A stretch of 64,000 nucleotides of DNA from Rhizobium sp. BG4 (lineage in GTDB: Bacteria; Pseudomonadota; Alphaproteobacteria; Rhizobiales; Rhizobiaceae), in the NCBI RefSeq assembly GCF_016864575.1, contig NZ_CP044126.1:992001-1056000 (forward strand). Direction: 5' to 3'. Below are positions 8,282 through 16,878 of the stretch, in pieces. Position numbers and translations under genes: made by a program. The notes below the pieces were generated by a model. It did not search any database. It was not told the origin of the DNA and saw only the letters and a list, made by a program, of their open reading frames with translations. Each line of letters begins with the position of its first letter. Within the stretch, counting starts at the first letter, position 1.

Positions 8282-9370
8282 ATGAATAAGGTCGTGACTG
8301 AATCCGAACTCTCGCAGGGCGCCGTTGCCCTGAAGCCGAAGAGAAGCCTCAAGCGCCCGCTCGGCATTCTTGCCCTCATCGCCATTGCAGGCGGCGCCGG
8401 CTGGTATGGCTATTACTGGTCGCAGACCGGCCGCTATCTGGAAACGACCGACGACGCCTATATCGGCGGTAATACCACGGCGCTTTCGCCGCGCGTTTCC
8501 GGCCATATCGAGGCAGTGCTCGTCGGCGACAACCAGCATGTCAGCGCCGGGCAGCTGCTCGTGCGCCTCGACGACCGCACCTTCAAGACGGCACTTGACC
8601 GCGCCGAAGCTGCCGTGCGCGAACAGCAGGCCAGCCTCGACAATCTGCACGCCCAGTCGGACATGCAGGCCTCGCTGGTCAAGCAGGCCGAGGCCGATCT
8701 CGAAGCCAAGAAGGCGGCCGCCGACTTCACCGAAATCGATGCCGTGCGCTACAAGAACCTTGCGAGCCAGAGCACCGGCACCGAGCAGAACGCCCAGAAG
8801 GCGGTGATGGCCGACATGCAGGCCAAAGCCGCCGTCAACGCTTCCGAGGCCGGGCTCACCGCGGCTCGGCAGGAAATCCAGGTGCTGAACACCCAGATCA
8901 CCCAGGGCCAATCGGCGCTCGAAGGTGCCAAGCTCGATGTCGAGACCGCCCGGCTGAACCTCGGCTATACCGAGATCCGCTCACCAGTTGACGGCTATGT
9001 CGGCAACCGCGCCGCCCAGATCGGCGCATTCGTTTCCGATGGCAGCTATCTGCTCAGCGTCATCCCGGACAAGGGCCTGTGGATCGATGCCAACTTCAAG
9101 GAAGACCAGCTCGCCGTCATCAAGTCTGGCCAGAAGGTCACCGTCGTCGCCGACATCTATCCCGGCCATGACCTGAACGGCACCGTCACCAGCATCGCGC
9201 CGGCGACCGGCGCCACCTTCAGCGTCATCCCGCCGGAAAACGCCACCGGCAACTTCACCAAGATCGTCCAGCGCGTGCCGGTTCGCGTCACGCTCGACGA
9301 TGCTTCTCTCAAGGATCAGGTGCTGCGCCCCGGCCTGTCGACGACAGTCACGGTCGACACACGCCCCTGA
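8282..9370 (+). CDS. HlyD/EmrA-type membrane fusion protein
   Basis: 362-residue periplasmic adaptor of a tripartite efflux system. One N-terminal membrane segment (ILALIAIAGGAGWYGYYW, about residues 25-45) is followed by TTDDAYIGGNTTALSPRVSGHI (split lipoyl half), a coiled-coil region about residues 95-200 rich in Gln/Ala/Glu, the second lipoyl half and LGYTEIRSPVDGYVGNR. The second ATG, at 8282, is chosen because GGAG lies seven bases before it; the ATG at 8276 would leave one base. It pairs with the transporter starting 12 bases after its stop. The substrate is unknown. Confidence 0.9.
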   Translation: MNKVVTESELSQGAVALKPKRSLKRPLGILALIAIAGGAGWYGYYWSQTGRYLETTDDAYIGGNTTALSPRVSGHIEAVLVGDNQHVSAGQLLVRLDDRTFKTALDRAEAAVREQQASLDNLHAQSDMQASLVKQAEADLEAKKAAADFTEIDAVRYKNLASQSTGTEQNAQKAVMADMQAKAAVNASEAGLTAARQEIQVLNTQITQGQSALEGAKLDVETARLNLGYTEIRSPVDGYVGNRAAQIGAFVSDGSYLLSVIPDKGLWIDANFKEDQLAVIKSGQKVTVVADIYPGHDLNGTVTSIAPATGATFSVIPPENATGNFTKIVQRVPVRVTLDDASLKDQVLRPGLSTTVTVDTRP

Positions 9371-9382
9371 CAGGAGTGGACA

Positions 9383-10960
9383 ATGACAGCCCCCGTCACG
9401 CCTGCCCAGCAAAGCTGGGTTCGCAGTCTGCTGCCCTTCGTGGTGATGTGCTTCGGCATGTTCATCGCCCTGCTCGACATCCAGATCGTCGCCTCCTCTC
9501 TGCAGGATATCGGCGGCGGTCTGTCGGCCTCGCAGGATGAGATCAGCTGGGTACAGACCGCCTATCTGATCGCCGAGATCATCGTCATCCCGCTATCGGG
9601 ATGGCTGACCCGCGTGTTCTCGACACGCTGGCTGTTTGCTGCCTCGGCTGCCGGTTTCACCATGACCAGCATGCTCTGCGGGCTCGCCTGGAACATCGAC
9701 AGCATGATCGTCTTCCGCGCCCTGCAGGGTCTGCTCGGCGCCTCGATGATCCCGACCGTCTTCACCTCGTCCTTCCACTATTTCGACGGCCCGCGGCGGG
9801 TCTATGCCGCTGCCGTCGTCGGCACCATCGCCTCGGTCGCGCCGACGCTCGGACCGGTCATCGGCGGCTGGATCACCGATACCTGGAACTGGCACTGGCT
9901 GTTCTACATCAACGTCGTGCCCGGTGCGCTGATTGCCGTCCTCGTCGCCATCCTCGTGAAGATCGACGAGCCCGACCTGAAGCTCCTCAAGGAAGCCGAT
10001 TATCCCGGCATCGTCCTGATGGCGATCGCGCTCGGGACGCTGGAATACACGCTGGAAGAAGGTACGCGCGCCAACTGGTTCGACGACCAGACGATCCGCA
10101 CGACCGCGACGGTCGCCGCCATCTCCAGCCTGCTGTTCTTCATCCGCAGCCTCACCTATTCGAAGCCGGTCGTGGATCTGCGCGCCTTCGGAAACCGCAA
10201 TTTCGCGATCGGTTGCCTGCTCTCCTTCGTCACCGGCATCGGCATCTTCTCGACCATCTACCTGACACCGCTGTTTCTCGGCTATGTGCGCGGCTTCAAT
10301 GCCTGGGAAACCGGGCTTGCCGTTTTCTCGACGGGTGCCGCATCGATGATCGGCGTGCCCTTCTACATCATGCTCGCCAAGCGCTACGATATCCGCTGGC
10401 TGATGATGTTCGGCCTTGCCTCCTTCGGCATTTCGATGTGGGGCTTCAGCTACATTACCCATGACTGGGGCGGCGACGAGCTGTTCTGGCCGCAGGTCTT
10501 CCGCGGCTTCCCGCAGGTCTTCGCGGTGGCGCCGAGCGTGACGCTCGGCCTCGGCAGCCTGCCGCCGGAACGGCTGAAATATGCAAGCGGCCTGTTCAAC
10601 ATGATGCGCAATCTTGGCGGCGCCGTTGGCATCGCCGTCAGTGCGGCGATCATCAACAACCGCACCAACATGCATTTCAACGCCATCGCCTCCAACCTGA
10701 CGCCCGCAAACGGCGCCATGGAGCGGCTGACGGGCGGCGTTGCACAGCGCTATTCGGAGGTCGCCGGAAGCATCAATGACGGCCACACCGCAGCGCTGAA
10801 GCAACTCTTCAAGCTCGCTTATCGCGAAGCCTCGACCATGGCCTACGCCGATGCCTTCCGGGTGATCATGGTTGCCTTCGTCTTCGCCACCGCGCTCGTG
10901 CCGCTGTTGCGCAACGTCACCCCGCCGAAGGGCGCGCAGCCAGGCGGCGGCGGTCACTGA
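9383..10960 (+). CDS. DHA2-family (EmrB-type) MFS multidrug transporter
   Basis: 525-residue proton-driven drug exporter with about 14 hydrophobic segments, the DHA2 number. Family motifs are LDIQIVASSLQDIGGGLSAS in segment 1, WVQTAYLIAE, GWLTRVFSTRW between segments 2 and 3, and GPVIGGWITDTWNWHW, the motif C region of antiporters. It works with the preceding EmrA-like adaptor and an outer-membrane channel not encoded here. The start has AGGAG seven bases upstream. The next gene begins 14 bases after the stop, which ties a fatty-acid synthase enzyme to this pump. Confidence 0.92.
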   Translation: MTAPVTPAQQSWVRSLLPFVVMCFGMFIALLDIQIVASSLQDIGGGLSASQDEISWVQTAYLIAEIIVIPLSGWLTRVFSTRWLFAASAAGFTMTSMLCGLAWNIDSMIVFRALQGLLGASMIPTVFTSSFHYFDGPRRVYAAAVVGTIASVAPTLGPVIGGWITDTWNWHWLFYINVVPGALIAVLVAILVKIDEPDLKLLKEADYPGIVLMAIALGTLEYTLEEGTRANWFDDQTIRTTATVAAISSLLFFIRSLTYSKPVVDLRAFGNRNFAIGCLLSFVTGIGIFSTIYLTPLFLGYVRGFNAWETGLAVFSTGAASMIGVPFYIMLAKRYDIRWLMMFGLASFGISMWGFSYITHDWGGDELFWPQVFRGFPQVFAVAPSVTLGLGSLPPERLKYASGLFNMMRNLGGAVGIAVSAAIINNRTNMHFNAIASNLTPANGAMERLTGGVAQRYSEVAGSINDGHTAALKQLFKLAYREASTMAYADAFRVIMVAFVFATALVPLLRNVTPPKGAQPGGGGH

Positions 10961-10974
10961 TCAGGAGCAATGAA

Positions 10975-12255
10975 ATGACAGCTTACAGGGATCACCTCGG
11001 CCGCCCGGTTGTCGCCGTCACCGGCATGGGCATCATCACCTCGCTCGGTCAGGGCATGAAGGACAATTGGGATGCCCTGACATCAGGCACCTCAGGTATT
11101 CACGAGATCACCCGCTTCCCGACGGAAGGGCTCTCGACCCGGATCGCCGGCACCGTCGATTTCATCGGCACTCCCGCGCCGAACGCCGTCGAGCGCGCCT
11201 ATGCCTTCGCCCGTGAAACGACGATCGAGGCGTTGGCGCAGGCCGGCCTCTCCGGCGATTTCAACGGCCCGCTTTTTCTGGCGGCTCCGCCGATCGAGCC
11301 GGAGTGGAGCGCCCGGTTCGAACTCGCCGACCGCGCGCCGCCATCCGATCATCCGGGCGACGGCTACAAGCGCTTCCTCGCCGCAATGCGGTCGAGAACC
11401 GATCCTGATTTCTACGAGGCCGCACTCTTCGGCGCGATCTCCGAGCGGCTGTCGGATCGCTTCGGCACCCGCGGCCTGCCGGTAACGCTGTCGACGGCCT
11501 GCGCGTCTGGCGTCACCGCCATCCAGCTCGGCATCGAGGCCATCCGCCAGGGCCGCACCGAGCGGGCGCTGACGGTCGCGACCGATGGCTCGCTCAGCGC
11601 CGAAGCGCTGATCCGCTTCTCGCTGCTCTCCGCTCTGTCGACCCAGAACGACCCGCCGAGCAAGGCCTCCAAGCCGTTCAGCAAGGACCGCGATGGTTTC
11701 GTCATAGCGGAAGGCGCCGCCACGCTGGTGCTGGAATCGCTGGAAGCCGCCGTTGCCCGCGGTGCAAGGATCCTCGGCATCATGAAGGGCGCAGGCGACA
11801 AGGCCGACAGCTTCCATCGCACCCGCTCATCACCCGATGGCGGCCCGGCGATCGCGACGATCCGCGCTGCACTCGCCGATGCCGGTCTCGATGAAAGCGC
11901 CATCGGCTATATCAATGCCCACGGAACCTCGACGCCCGAGAACGACAAGATGGAATATGGCGCGATGTCGGCGGTCTTCGGCGATGCGCTCGCAGGCATT
12001 CCGCTATCCTCCAACAAGTCGATGATCGGCCATACGCTGACCGCGGCCGGCGCCGTCGAGGCCGTCTTCTCACTGCAGACGATGCTGACCGGCACGCTGC
12101 CGCCGACGATCAACTACACCAACCCCGATCCGGCAATCGCGCTCGACGTGGTGCCGAACCGCAAGCGCGACAAGCAGGTCTCCGCCGTCCTCTCGAACTC
12201 CTTCGGCTTCGGCGGGCAGAACGCCAGCCTCGTCATGGCGCTGGAACCGGCTTAG
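10975..12255 (+). CDS. Beta-ketoacyl-ACP synthase (FabF/KAS II type)
   Basis: 426-residue thiolase-fold condensing enzyme. The Cys-His-His triad is present: Cys176 in STACASG, His in NAHGTSTPENDKMEY and His in SNKSMIGHTLTAAGA, with a Gly-rich C-terminal NSFGFGGQNAS. It should extend acyl-ACP with malonyl-ACP. It is not in a fatty-acid operon; it follows an EmrAB pump by 14 bases with its own AGGAG site. Roles to consider are making an acyl chain for an exported product, or acting as a drug-insensitive copy of the housekeeping enzyme. The TTAG at 12252-12255 serves both this stop and the convergent tetR-type gene's stop. Confidence 0.9.
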   Translation: MTAYRDHLGRPVVAVTGMGIITSLGQGMKDNWDALTSGTSGIHEITRFPTEGLSTRIAGTVDFIGTPAPNAVERAYAFARETTIEALAQAGLSGDFNGPLFLAAPPIEPEWSARFELADRAPPSDHPGDGYKRFLAAMRSRTDPDFYEAALFGAISERLSDRFGTRGLPVTLSTACASGVTAIQLGIEAIRQGRTERALTVATDGSLSAEALIRFSLLSALSTQNDPPSKASKPFSKDRDGFVIAEGAATLVLESLEAAVARGARILGIMKGAGDKADSFHRTRSSPDGGPAIATIRAALADAGLDESAIGYINAHGTSTPENDKMEYGAMSAVFGDALAGIPLSSNKSMIGHTLTAAGAVEAVFSLQTMLTGTLPPTINYTNPDPAIALDVVPNRKRDKQVSAVLSNSFGFGGQNASLVMALEPA

Positions 12256-12842
12256 CCGCGCCCGGCCCGCGCCGCATTGTCGAGCAGGGTGCCGACGGCC
12301 AGCGTGGCAGAGGCAAAGGGATCGGAGTTGCGGCAGACCTGCGCCATCACCAGCGCACCCTGAAACAGGACGGCGATCTGCTTTCCGAGCGCGCTCGGAT
12401 CAGCGGCGCCGAAGCGGGCGCACATTTCGATGAAGCGCTGCTCGACATAGTAGCCGAGCCGTTCGCCGCGGGCGGCGATGCCCTCATGCTTGCCGGCATA
12501 TTCCTGCGAGGCGCGCACGCCGAGGCAACCGCGCCGGTCGGCCTCCAGCATTACGCGGCGGCTGTCGAAACAGGCAAGGATCTGGGCGCGCGGATCGCTG
12601 TCGGCGGCTAGCGCCGGTGCGAAATAGGCGTCGGCGATGCCCTCGCCGTAATAGTCGAGCACCGCCTCGATCAGATCCTCCTTTGACGGAAAATACTTGT
12701 AGAGCGTGCGCTTCGAGATGCCGCTTTCAGCCATGACGCTGTCGATGCCGGTGGCATGGAAGCCGCCGTCATAGAAGCGCTCGAAGGCGAACTTCAGGAT
12801 TTCAAGCTTCTTCGCCGGCATCGCGGTCGTCGCGGACATCAT
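12252..12842 (-). CDS. TetR-family regulator
   Basis: 196-residue TetR-type repressor. The N-terminal helix-turn-helix spans about residues 8-55 (ILKFAFERFYDGGF, then GIDSVMAESGISKRTLYKYFPSKEDL). The C-terminal domain carries RRGCLGVRASQEY, common in AcrR-like proteins responding to small lipophilic or electrophilic compounds. The ATG at 12842 follows AGGGAA. It is divergent from the SDR gene at 12981 with two palindromes between them, the normal arrangement for a repressor controlling itself and its neighbour. Ligand unknown. Confidence 0.88.
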   Translation of the reverse strand: MMSATTAMPAKKLEILKFAFERFYDGGFHATGIDSVMAESGISKRTLYKYFPSKEDLIEAVLDYYGEGIADAYFAPALAADSDPRAQILACFDSRRVMLEADRRGCLGVRASQEYAGKHEGIAARGERLGYYVEQRFIEMCARFGAADPSALGKQIAVLFQGALVMAQVCRNSDPFASATLAVGTLLDNAARAGRG

Positions 12843-12881
12843 CACATTCCCTGCGTTTCAGAGACCTATTAGCAAATCACG

Positions 12882-12910
12882 TTGACAAGGTAAACAGATC
12901 TGTTTATCTC
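12882..12910 (+). promoter_or_regulatory. Promoter for the SDR gene with operator in its spacer
   Basis: TTGACA at 12882-12887 and TATCTC at 12905-12910 are separated by 17 bases. The -35 is perfect and the -10 is partial. The first TetR palindrome occupies the spacer and the first -10 bases, so repressor binding would exclude RNA polymerase. Confidence 0.55.
12891..12906. promoter_or_regulatory. TetR-type operator 1
   Basis: Perfect 16-base palindrome TAAACAGATCTGTTTA in the gap between divergent tetR-type and SDR genes. It shares its half-site with operator 2, and the two start 30 bases apart, about three helical turns. Confidence 0.75.
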
Positions 12911-12918
12911 ACCCCTCA

Positions 12919-12938
12919 TGTAAACAGATCGGTTTACA
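12919..12938. promoter_or_regulatory. TetR-type operator 2
   Basis: 20-base near-perfect palindrome, TGTAAACAGATC then GGTTTACA, with one central mismatch. Same half-site (TAAACAGA/TCTGTTTA type) as operator 1. Confidence 0.75.
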
Positions 12939-12980
12939 TCTTGCCCCCATTTGCCGAAGCAACGCTCGGGAAGGAATGTC

Positions 12981-13700
12981 ATGTCACTGAAGAATAAGGT
13001 CGTCCTCGTCTCTGGCGCCAACCGCGGCATCGGCGCGGCAACCGTGCGCGAACTGCTCGGAGCCGGCGTCAAGAAGATCTACGCCACCGCCCGCAATCTT
13101 GCCTCGCTTCCCGATTTCGGCGATCAGCGCGTCGTGCCGCTGCAGCTCGACGTCACCAGCGACGCCTCCGTGGCGCAGGCGCTCGCCGCCGCTCCGGATG
13201 TCGATGTGCTGCTCAACAATGCCGGTAGCCTGGCCTTCAACGACTTCATCACCAGCTCGCATGAGGAGCTGAACGGCGACATGGAGACCAATTATTACGG
13301 CACGCTCCGCGTCATCCGCGCTTTCGTGCCGGGTTTTGCCGCCCGTGGTTCGGGCACGGTCGTCAATGTCGTCAGCATCGTCGGCCTCGTTTCCGCTCCA
13401 CCGCTCGGCGGCTACTCTGCCTCGAAGGCGGCGCTCCACTCCCTGACGCAGACGCTGCGCGGCACGCTGAAGCCTTCGGGCATCGATGTCATCGGCATCT
13501 ATCCGGGCCCGATCGACACCGACCTCGCCAAACATATCCCGCTGCAGAAGGTGACGCCGGAGCATGCTGCCGCCAACATCGTGCGCGGCCTCGAAAACGG
13601 CGATGCCTACATCTTCCCGGACCCGACGGCGCAGCAGATCGAGCATCTCTGGGCCAATGACGGCCGCAGCCTCGAGGCGGCCATGGCGGCTGCGGGCTGA
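12981..13700 (+). CDS. Short-chain dehydrogenase/reductase
   Basis: 239-residue classical SDR. The cofactor loop is SGANRGIG (residues 10-17), followed by NNAG, the Ser of the VNVVSIVG strand, and YSASKAAL with the catalytic Tyr and Lys. The C-terminal region carries IYPGPIDTDL. Cofactor is probably NADP(H), since basic residues follow the Gly loop, but this is inference. The ATG at 12981 has GGAAGGAA upstream; an earlier in-frame ATG at 12951 lacks a site. Expression is likely induced by the ligand of the divergent TetR regulator. Substrate unknown. Confidence 0.9.
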   Translation: MSLKNKVVLVSGANRGIGAATVRELLGAGVKKIYATARNLASLPDFGDQRVVPLQLDVTSDASVAQALAAAPDVDVLLNNAGSLAFNDFITSSHEELNGDMETNYYGTLRVIRAFVPGFAARGSGTVVNVVSIVGLVSAPPLGGYSASKAALHSLTQTLRGTLKPSGIDVIGIYPGPIDTDLAKHIPLQKVTPEHAAANIVRGLENGDAYIFPDPTAQQIEHLWANDGRSLEAAMAAAG

Positions 13701-13721
13701 TATCGCTCCCGATCAATGCGG

Positions 13722-13738
13722 GGCCGGTCCTGCCGGCC
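13722..13738 (+). terminator. Candidate hairpin terminator after the SDR gene
   Basis: GGCCGG, loop TCCTG, CCGGCC: a 6-base GC stem 21 bases after the SDR stop. No clear T-run follows, so it may slow rather than stop transcription. Confidence 0.4.
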
Positions 13739-13819
13739 TCGCTTCGAGCCCCTTTGCATAATGCAGGCGGCCCTCACATATAGGATGGGATACCGCCCGT
13801 CCCCTGCTCCAAGGCCACC

Positions 13820-14974
13820 ATGCTCCCGATCTCGTTTTTCGCCCGCGTCCTGACGTTCGGCATCCTGCTGCATCTCTATGTCGGCATACGGTTGACCTCC
13901 GCCGCCCCGGCCGGCAGCTGGGTCACCTGGTTCGCGGTGATCTTCCTTCTCGTATCGCTCATCCTGATCCCGCTCGGCATGTCGGCCCGGCGCATTGCCC
14001 GGCAGCCGCTTTCCGACCGGATCGCCTGGGCGGGCCTCTCGGCGATGGGCTTCTTCTCCTCGCTGCTGGCGCTGACGGTGCTGCGCGACATCGTTCTGAT
14101 CGCCGCCAATATCGTCGCCTGGGTGACCGGAAACGCGCAGGCGCTCCCGCCGCTGACGGCCTATAGCGCTGTTGCCGTTCCCGTCCTGGCGCTGGCGCTC
14201 AGCCTGCTCGGTCTCTACTACGCGCGCCGCCTCGCACCGGTGAAGACGGTCGATGTGCCGATAGCGGGGCTCGATGACGATCTCGATGGTTTTACCATCG
14301 TCCAGGTCAGCGACATCCATATCGGCCCGACGATCAAGCGCGGCTATGTCGAGCGCATCGTTGCATCGGTCAATGCGCTGGAGCCGGATCTGATCGCCGT
14401 CACCGGCGATCTGGTCGATGGTTCCGTCTCACAGCTGCTGTCGCATACGCAGCCGCTGAGGGCGCTGTCCGCCCGCCACGGCGCCTTCTTCGTCACCGGC
14501 AATCACGAATATTATTCCGGCGCCGATCCCTGGATCGCCGAGTTCCGCCGCCTCGGGCTGAACGTGCTGATGAACGAGCATGTGGTGATCGACCACGGTA
14601 CGGCCCGCGCGGTGGTCGCCGGGGTCACGGATTACGGCGGCGGTCATTTCGACCCGGCGCATGAGAGTGATCCGGCAAAGGCGATCGACGGTGCGCCCGA
14701 CGTGCCCTTCCGCCTGCTGCTGGCCCACCAGCCGCGCAGCGCCGCGGCGGCCTCGGAGGCCGGCTTTACGCTGCAGCTCTCCGGTCATACGCATGGCGGC
14801 CAGTTTCTGCCATGGATGTTCTTCGTGCGGCTGCAGCAGCCCTTCGTTCACGGGCTGGCGAAGCTCGGCGATCTCTGGGTCTATACCAGCCGGGGCACCG
14901 GCTATTGGGGACCGCCGCTGAGGCTTGCAGCACCCTCCGAGATCACCCGCTTGAGGCTGGTGCCCGGCCGCTGA
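13820..14974 (+). CDS. Membrane-anchored metallophosphoesterase
   Basis: 384 residues. The N-terminal 130 residues carry about four hydrophobic segments; the catalytic domain begins near residue 150. The calcineurin-like phosphoesterase motifs appear in order: VSDIHIG, GDLVDG, GNHEYY, LLLAHQP and SGHTHGGQ, giving all expected metal ligands. Relatives are YkuE-like membrane phosphoesterases, some acting on lipid-linked phosphates such as UDP-diacylglucosamine; the substrate here is unknown. The ATG has AAGG in front. Both neighbours are separate units. Confidence 0.9.
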   Translation: MLPISFFARVLTFGILLHLYVGIRLTSAAPAGSWVTWFAVIFLLVSLILIPLGMSARRIARQPLSDRIAWAGLSAMGFFSSLLALTVLRDIVLIAANIVAWVTGNAQALPPLTAYSAVAVPVLALALSLLGLYYARRLAPVKTVDVPIAGLDDDLDGFTIVQVSDIHIGPTIKRGYVERIVASVNALEPDLIAVTGDLVDGSVSQLLSHTQPLRALSARHGAFFVTGNHEYYSGADPWIAEFRRLGLNVLMNEHVVIDHGTARAVVAGVTDYGGGHFDPAHESDPAKAIDGAPDVPFRLLLAHQPRSAAAASEAGFTLQLSGHTHGGQFLPWMFFVRLQQPFVHGLAKLGDLWVYTSRGTGYWGPPLRLAAPSEITRLRLVPGR

Positions 14975-15001
14975 GCGAACGGGCACCAGGAGAGTTTGAT
15001 C

Positions 15002-15886
15002 TTAGCGGCCGGCCGCTCTCGTATGCATGACGAAGCCGCTTTCGGCGGGTTCGATCAGCACGGTGACCTCGGCAAGGTCGGAGAGATCGGCGACATGGGT
15101 TCCGGCGCAATACATCTGCGCATCCTGGCCATCCAGGCTGCACTGCCACAGGCGGCGCGCATCGAGCGTCGAAGGAACCGGGGTCAGCGAGACCGCGCCC
15201 GGTGCCGAGAGCCAGCCCTTCAGCGTCTCGTTTGCTGCGGCGATCACGTCAGGCAGATCGGCGATGAAGCGGTCGAGCTCGAAACCCTTTTTGCGCAGCG
15301 TCTTGCCCACCCGGTAGGTATCGACGGAGACATTCTCCGACAACGACGCGCTGACGATCGCTTCCTTGTCGAGATCGGGGCTGCCGAGGCTATCGACGGC
15401 CGCACCTTCCTTGGTCCAGTAAGCCTTGGAAGCGCGGTTCAGCGCGAAGGCTGAGAGATGCGCGGCGGTATGCGCGACGCTGAGCTTGCGGCGGTAATCG
15501 GCATCGACTTCGATCGAGACGGTAGCGCCGATAGACGGCTTCGCGCCGCTGACGACATGCACGACGACGCTCTTCCATTCGTCGCCGGTGCGGCCGAGCG
15601 CGCGGGCATCTTCGCCGAGCACGAGCTCGCCGGTCTCGCTATTGGCCATGCCGGTCAGGGCATCGACAACAGGATGGCCGACACCATCGGCGCCGGTCAT
15701 GGTGCCGCGGTCGGCCGGCTGGTCGGGCCAGCGGAAGCTCACCGGATGAACCGGCGTGCTGTCGCAGACGACGAGCGTGTTGCCGTCTTCTCCGGCGCCG
15801 GCAAACAGCACCGTGCCGCTGCCCTTCACCTCGCCGGCGGCGAAGGTGACCAGCGTGCTTTCCCTGACATCAGTTTCAAAACGCAT
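15002..15886 (-). CDS. Alanyl-tRNA editing protein (AlaX type)
   Basis: 294-residue protein related to the editing domain of alanyl-tRNA synthetase. Zinc ligands are visible as HTAAH (His139, His143) and CAGTH near residue 260, the HxxxH plus CxxxH pattern that defines AlaX deacylases. These hydrolyse Ser- or Gly-tRNA(Ala) in trans. The N-terminal 110 residues form the barrel-like lobe seen in longer AlaX forms. It is the last gene of a minus-strand run, 23 bases after the PLP lyase, and could be cotranscribed with it, though a functional link is not obvious. Confidence 0.85.
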   Translation of the reverse strand: MRFETDVRESTLVTFAAGEVKGSGTVLFAGAGEDGNTLVVCDSTPVHPVSFRWPDQPADRGTMTGADGVGHPVVDALTGMANSETGELVLGEDARALGRTGDEWKSVVVHVVSGAKPSIGATVSIEVDADYRRKLSVAHTAAHLSAFALNRASKAYWTKEGAAVDSLGSPDLDKEAIVSASLSENVSVDTYRVGKTLRKKGFELDRFIADLPDVIAAANETLKGWLSAPGAVSLTPVPSTLDARRLWQCSLDGQDAQMYCAGTHVADLSDLAEVTVLIEPAESGFVMHTRAAGR

Positions 15887-15909
15887 AATGCTTTTTCCTA
15901 GAGATTATT

Positions 15910-16857
15910 TCAGAGCCACTGCTTGAGCAGGGCAAGATCGACATTGCCGCCGGAGACGACGCAGACCACCGGGCCCTTGCCGCGCACGCGGTCGCGATTG
16001 GCAAGCAGGCCCGCAAGAGCCGCCGCACCCGCAGGCTCCGGCATCAGCTTGCAGCGCTGCATCAGGAGCTTCATCGCCTCGACGATCTGCTCGTCATTGA
16101 CGAGCAGCACATCCTCGAAACGCTGGCGCACCAGCTCGAAGCATTTCACACCCGCGCTCGGCGCCGCAAGGCCATCGGCGATGGTCTTGACGACGGGAAG
16201 ACGAACGGCGCTGCCGGTCTTCAGGCTTTCATACATGGCGGGCGCCCCCTCCGGCTCGATGCCGAAGAGCGCGACGGCGCGGTCCTGCGCGATCGCCGCC
16301 TTGGCGAGACCACCGGCCATGCCGCCGCCGCCCATGCCGAGGAAGATCGTACCAACATCCGGCAGATCCTCGAAGATCTCGCAGCCGAGCGAGGCATGAC
16401 CGGTCATCAGCGCGTCGTCGTCATAGGACGAGATATAGGTGAGGCCGCGCTCCTTAGCCGTATCGAGGCAGAACTGCGCGGCTTCCTGTGGCGTGCCGTG
16501 GAGGATCACTTCCGCGCCGTAGTCCTTCGTCGCCTGGACCTTGGTGGGGTTGGCGGTCGCCGCCATGATGACGACCGTCTTCACGCCGAGAACTGCACCG
16601 GCATAGGCAAGCCCCTGCGCCGCGTTACCGGCGGAGAAGGTGATCGCACCGGCAGCGCGCTCGGCATCGGAGAGCGACATCAGCGCCCAGATCATGCCGC
16701 GCGGCTTGTAGGAACCGGTCTTCTGCAGAAGCTCGGCCTTCAGATAGACCTCCTCGCCGATCATCTTCGACAGGGTGGTGGAGCGCCAGAGCGGCGTGCG
16801 GTGGATGTGCGGCTGAACGGCGCTGCGGGCGCGTTCGATATCGGCGAGCAAGCTCAT
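15910..16857 (-). CDS. PLP-dependent threonine-dehydratase-like lyase (copy 1)
   Basis: 315-residue fold-type II PLP enzyme. The Schiff-base Lys is in TGSYKPRG (near residue 50), the PLP-phosphate loop is MGGGGMAGG (near 175), and SAGNAAQGLAYAG binds the substrate carboxylate. Size and N-terminus match catabolic threonine/serine dehydratase and EutB-like proteins; no regulatory ACT domain. AGGATC precedes the ATG. It lies 21 bases after an ornithine-cyclodeaminase-family gene. In several pathways such a pair first eliminates water or ammonia from a hydroxy- or diamino acid and then reduces the imine. Substrate not identifiable. Confidence 0.87.
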   Translation of the reverse strand: MSLLADIERARSAVQPHIHRTPLWRSTTLSKMIGEEVYLKAELLQKTGSYKPRGMIWALMSLSDAERAAGAITFSAGNAAQGLAYAGAVLGVKTVVIMAATANPTKVQATKDYGAEVILHGTPQEAAQFCLDTAKERGLTYISSYDDDALMTGHASLGCEIFEDLPDVGTIFLGMGGGGMAGGLAKAAIAQDRAVALFGIEPEGAPAMYESLKTGSAVRLPVVKTIADGLAAPSAGVKCFELVRQRFEDVLLVNDEQIVEAMKLLMQRCKLMPEPAGAAALAGLLANRDRVRGKGPVVCVVSGGNVDLALLKQWL

Positions 16858-16878
16858 GATGATCCTTCTCCGTCCTGA

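Noticed and set aside
9593..10957. Long minus-strand frame opposite the EmrB transporter
   Set aside because: Composition is that of a shadow frame (Arg/Gly/Asp/His-rich) and the plus-strand transporter is certain.
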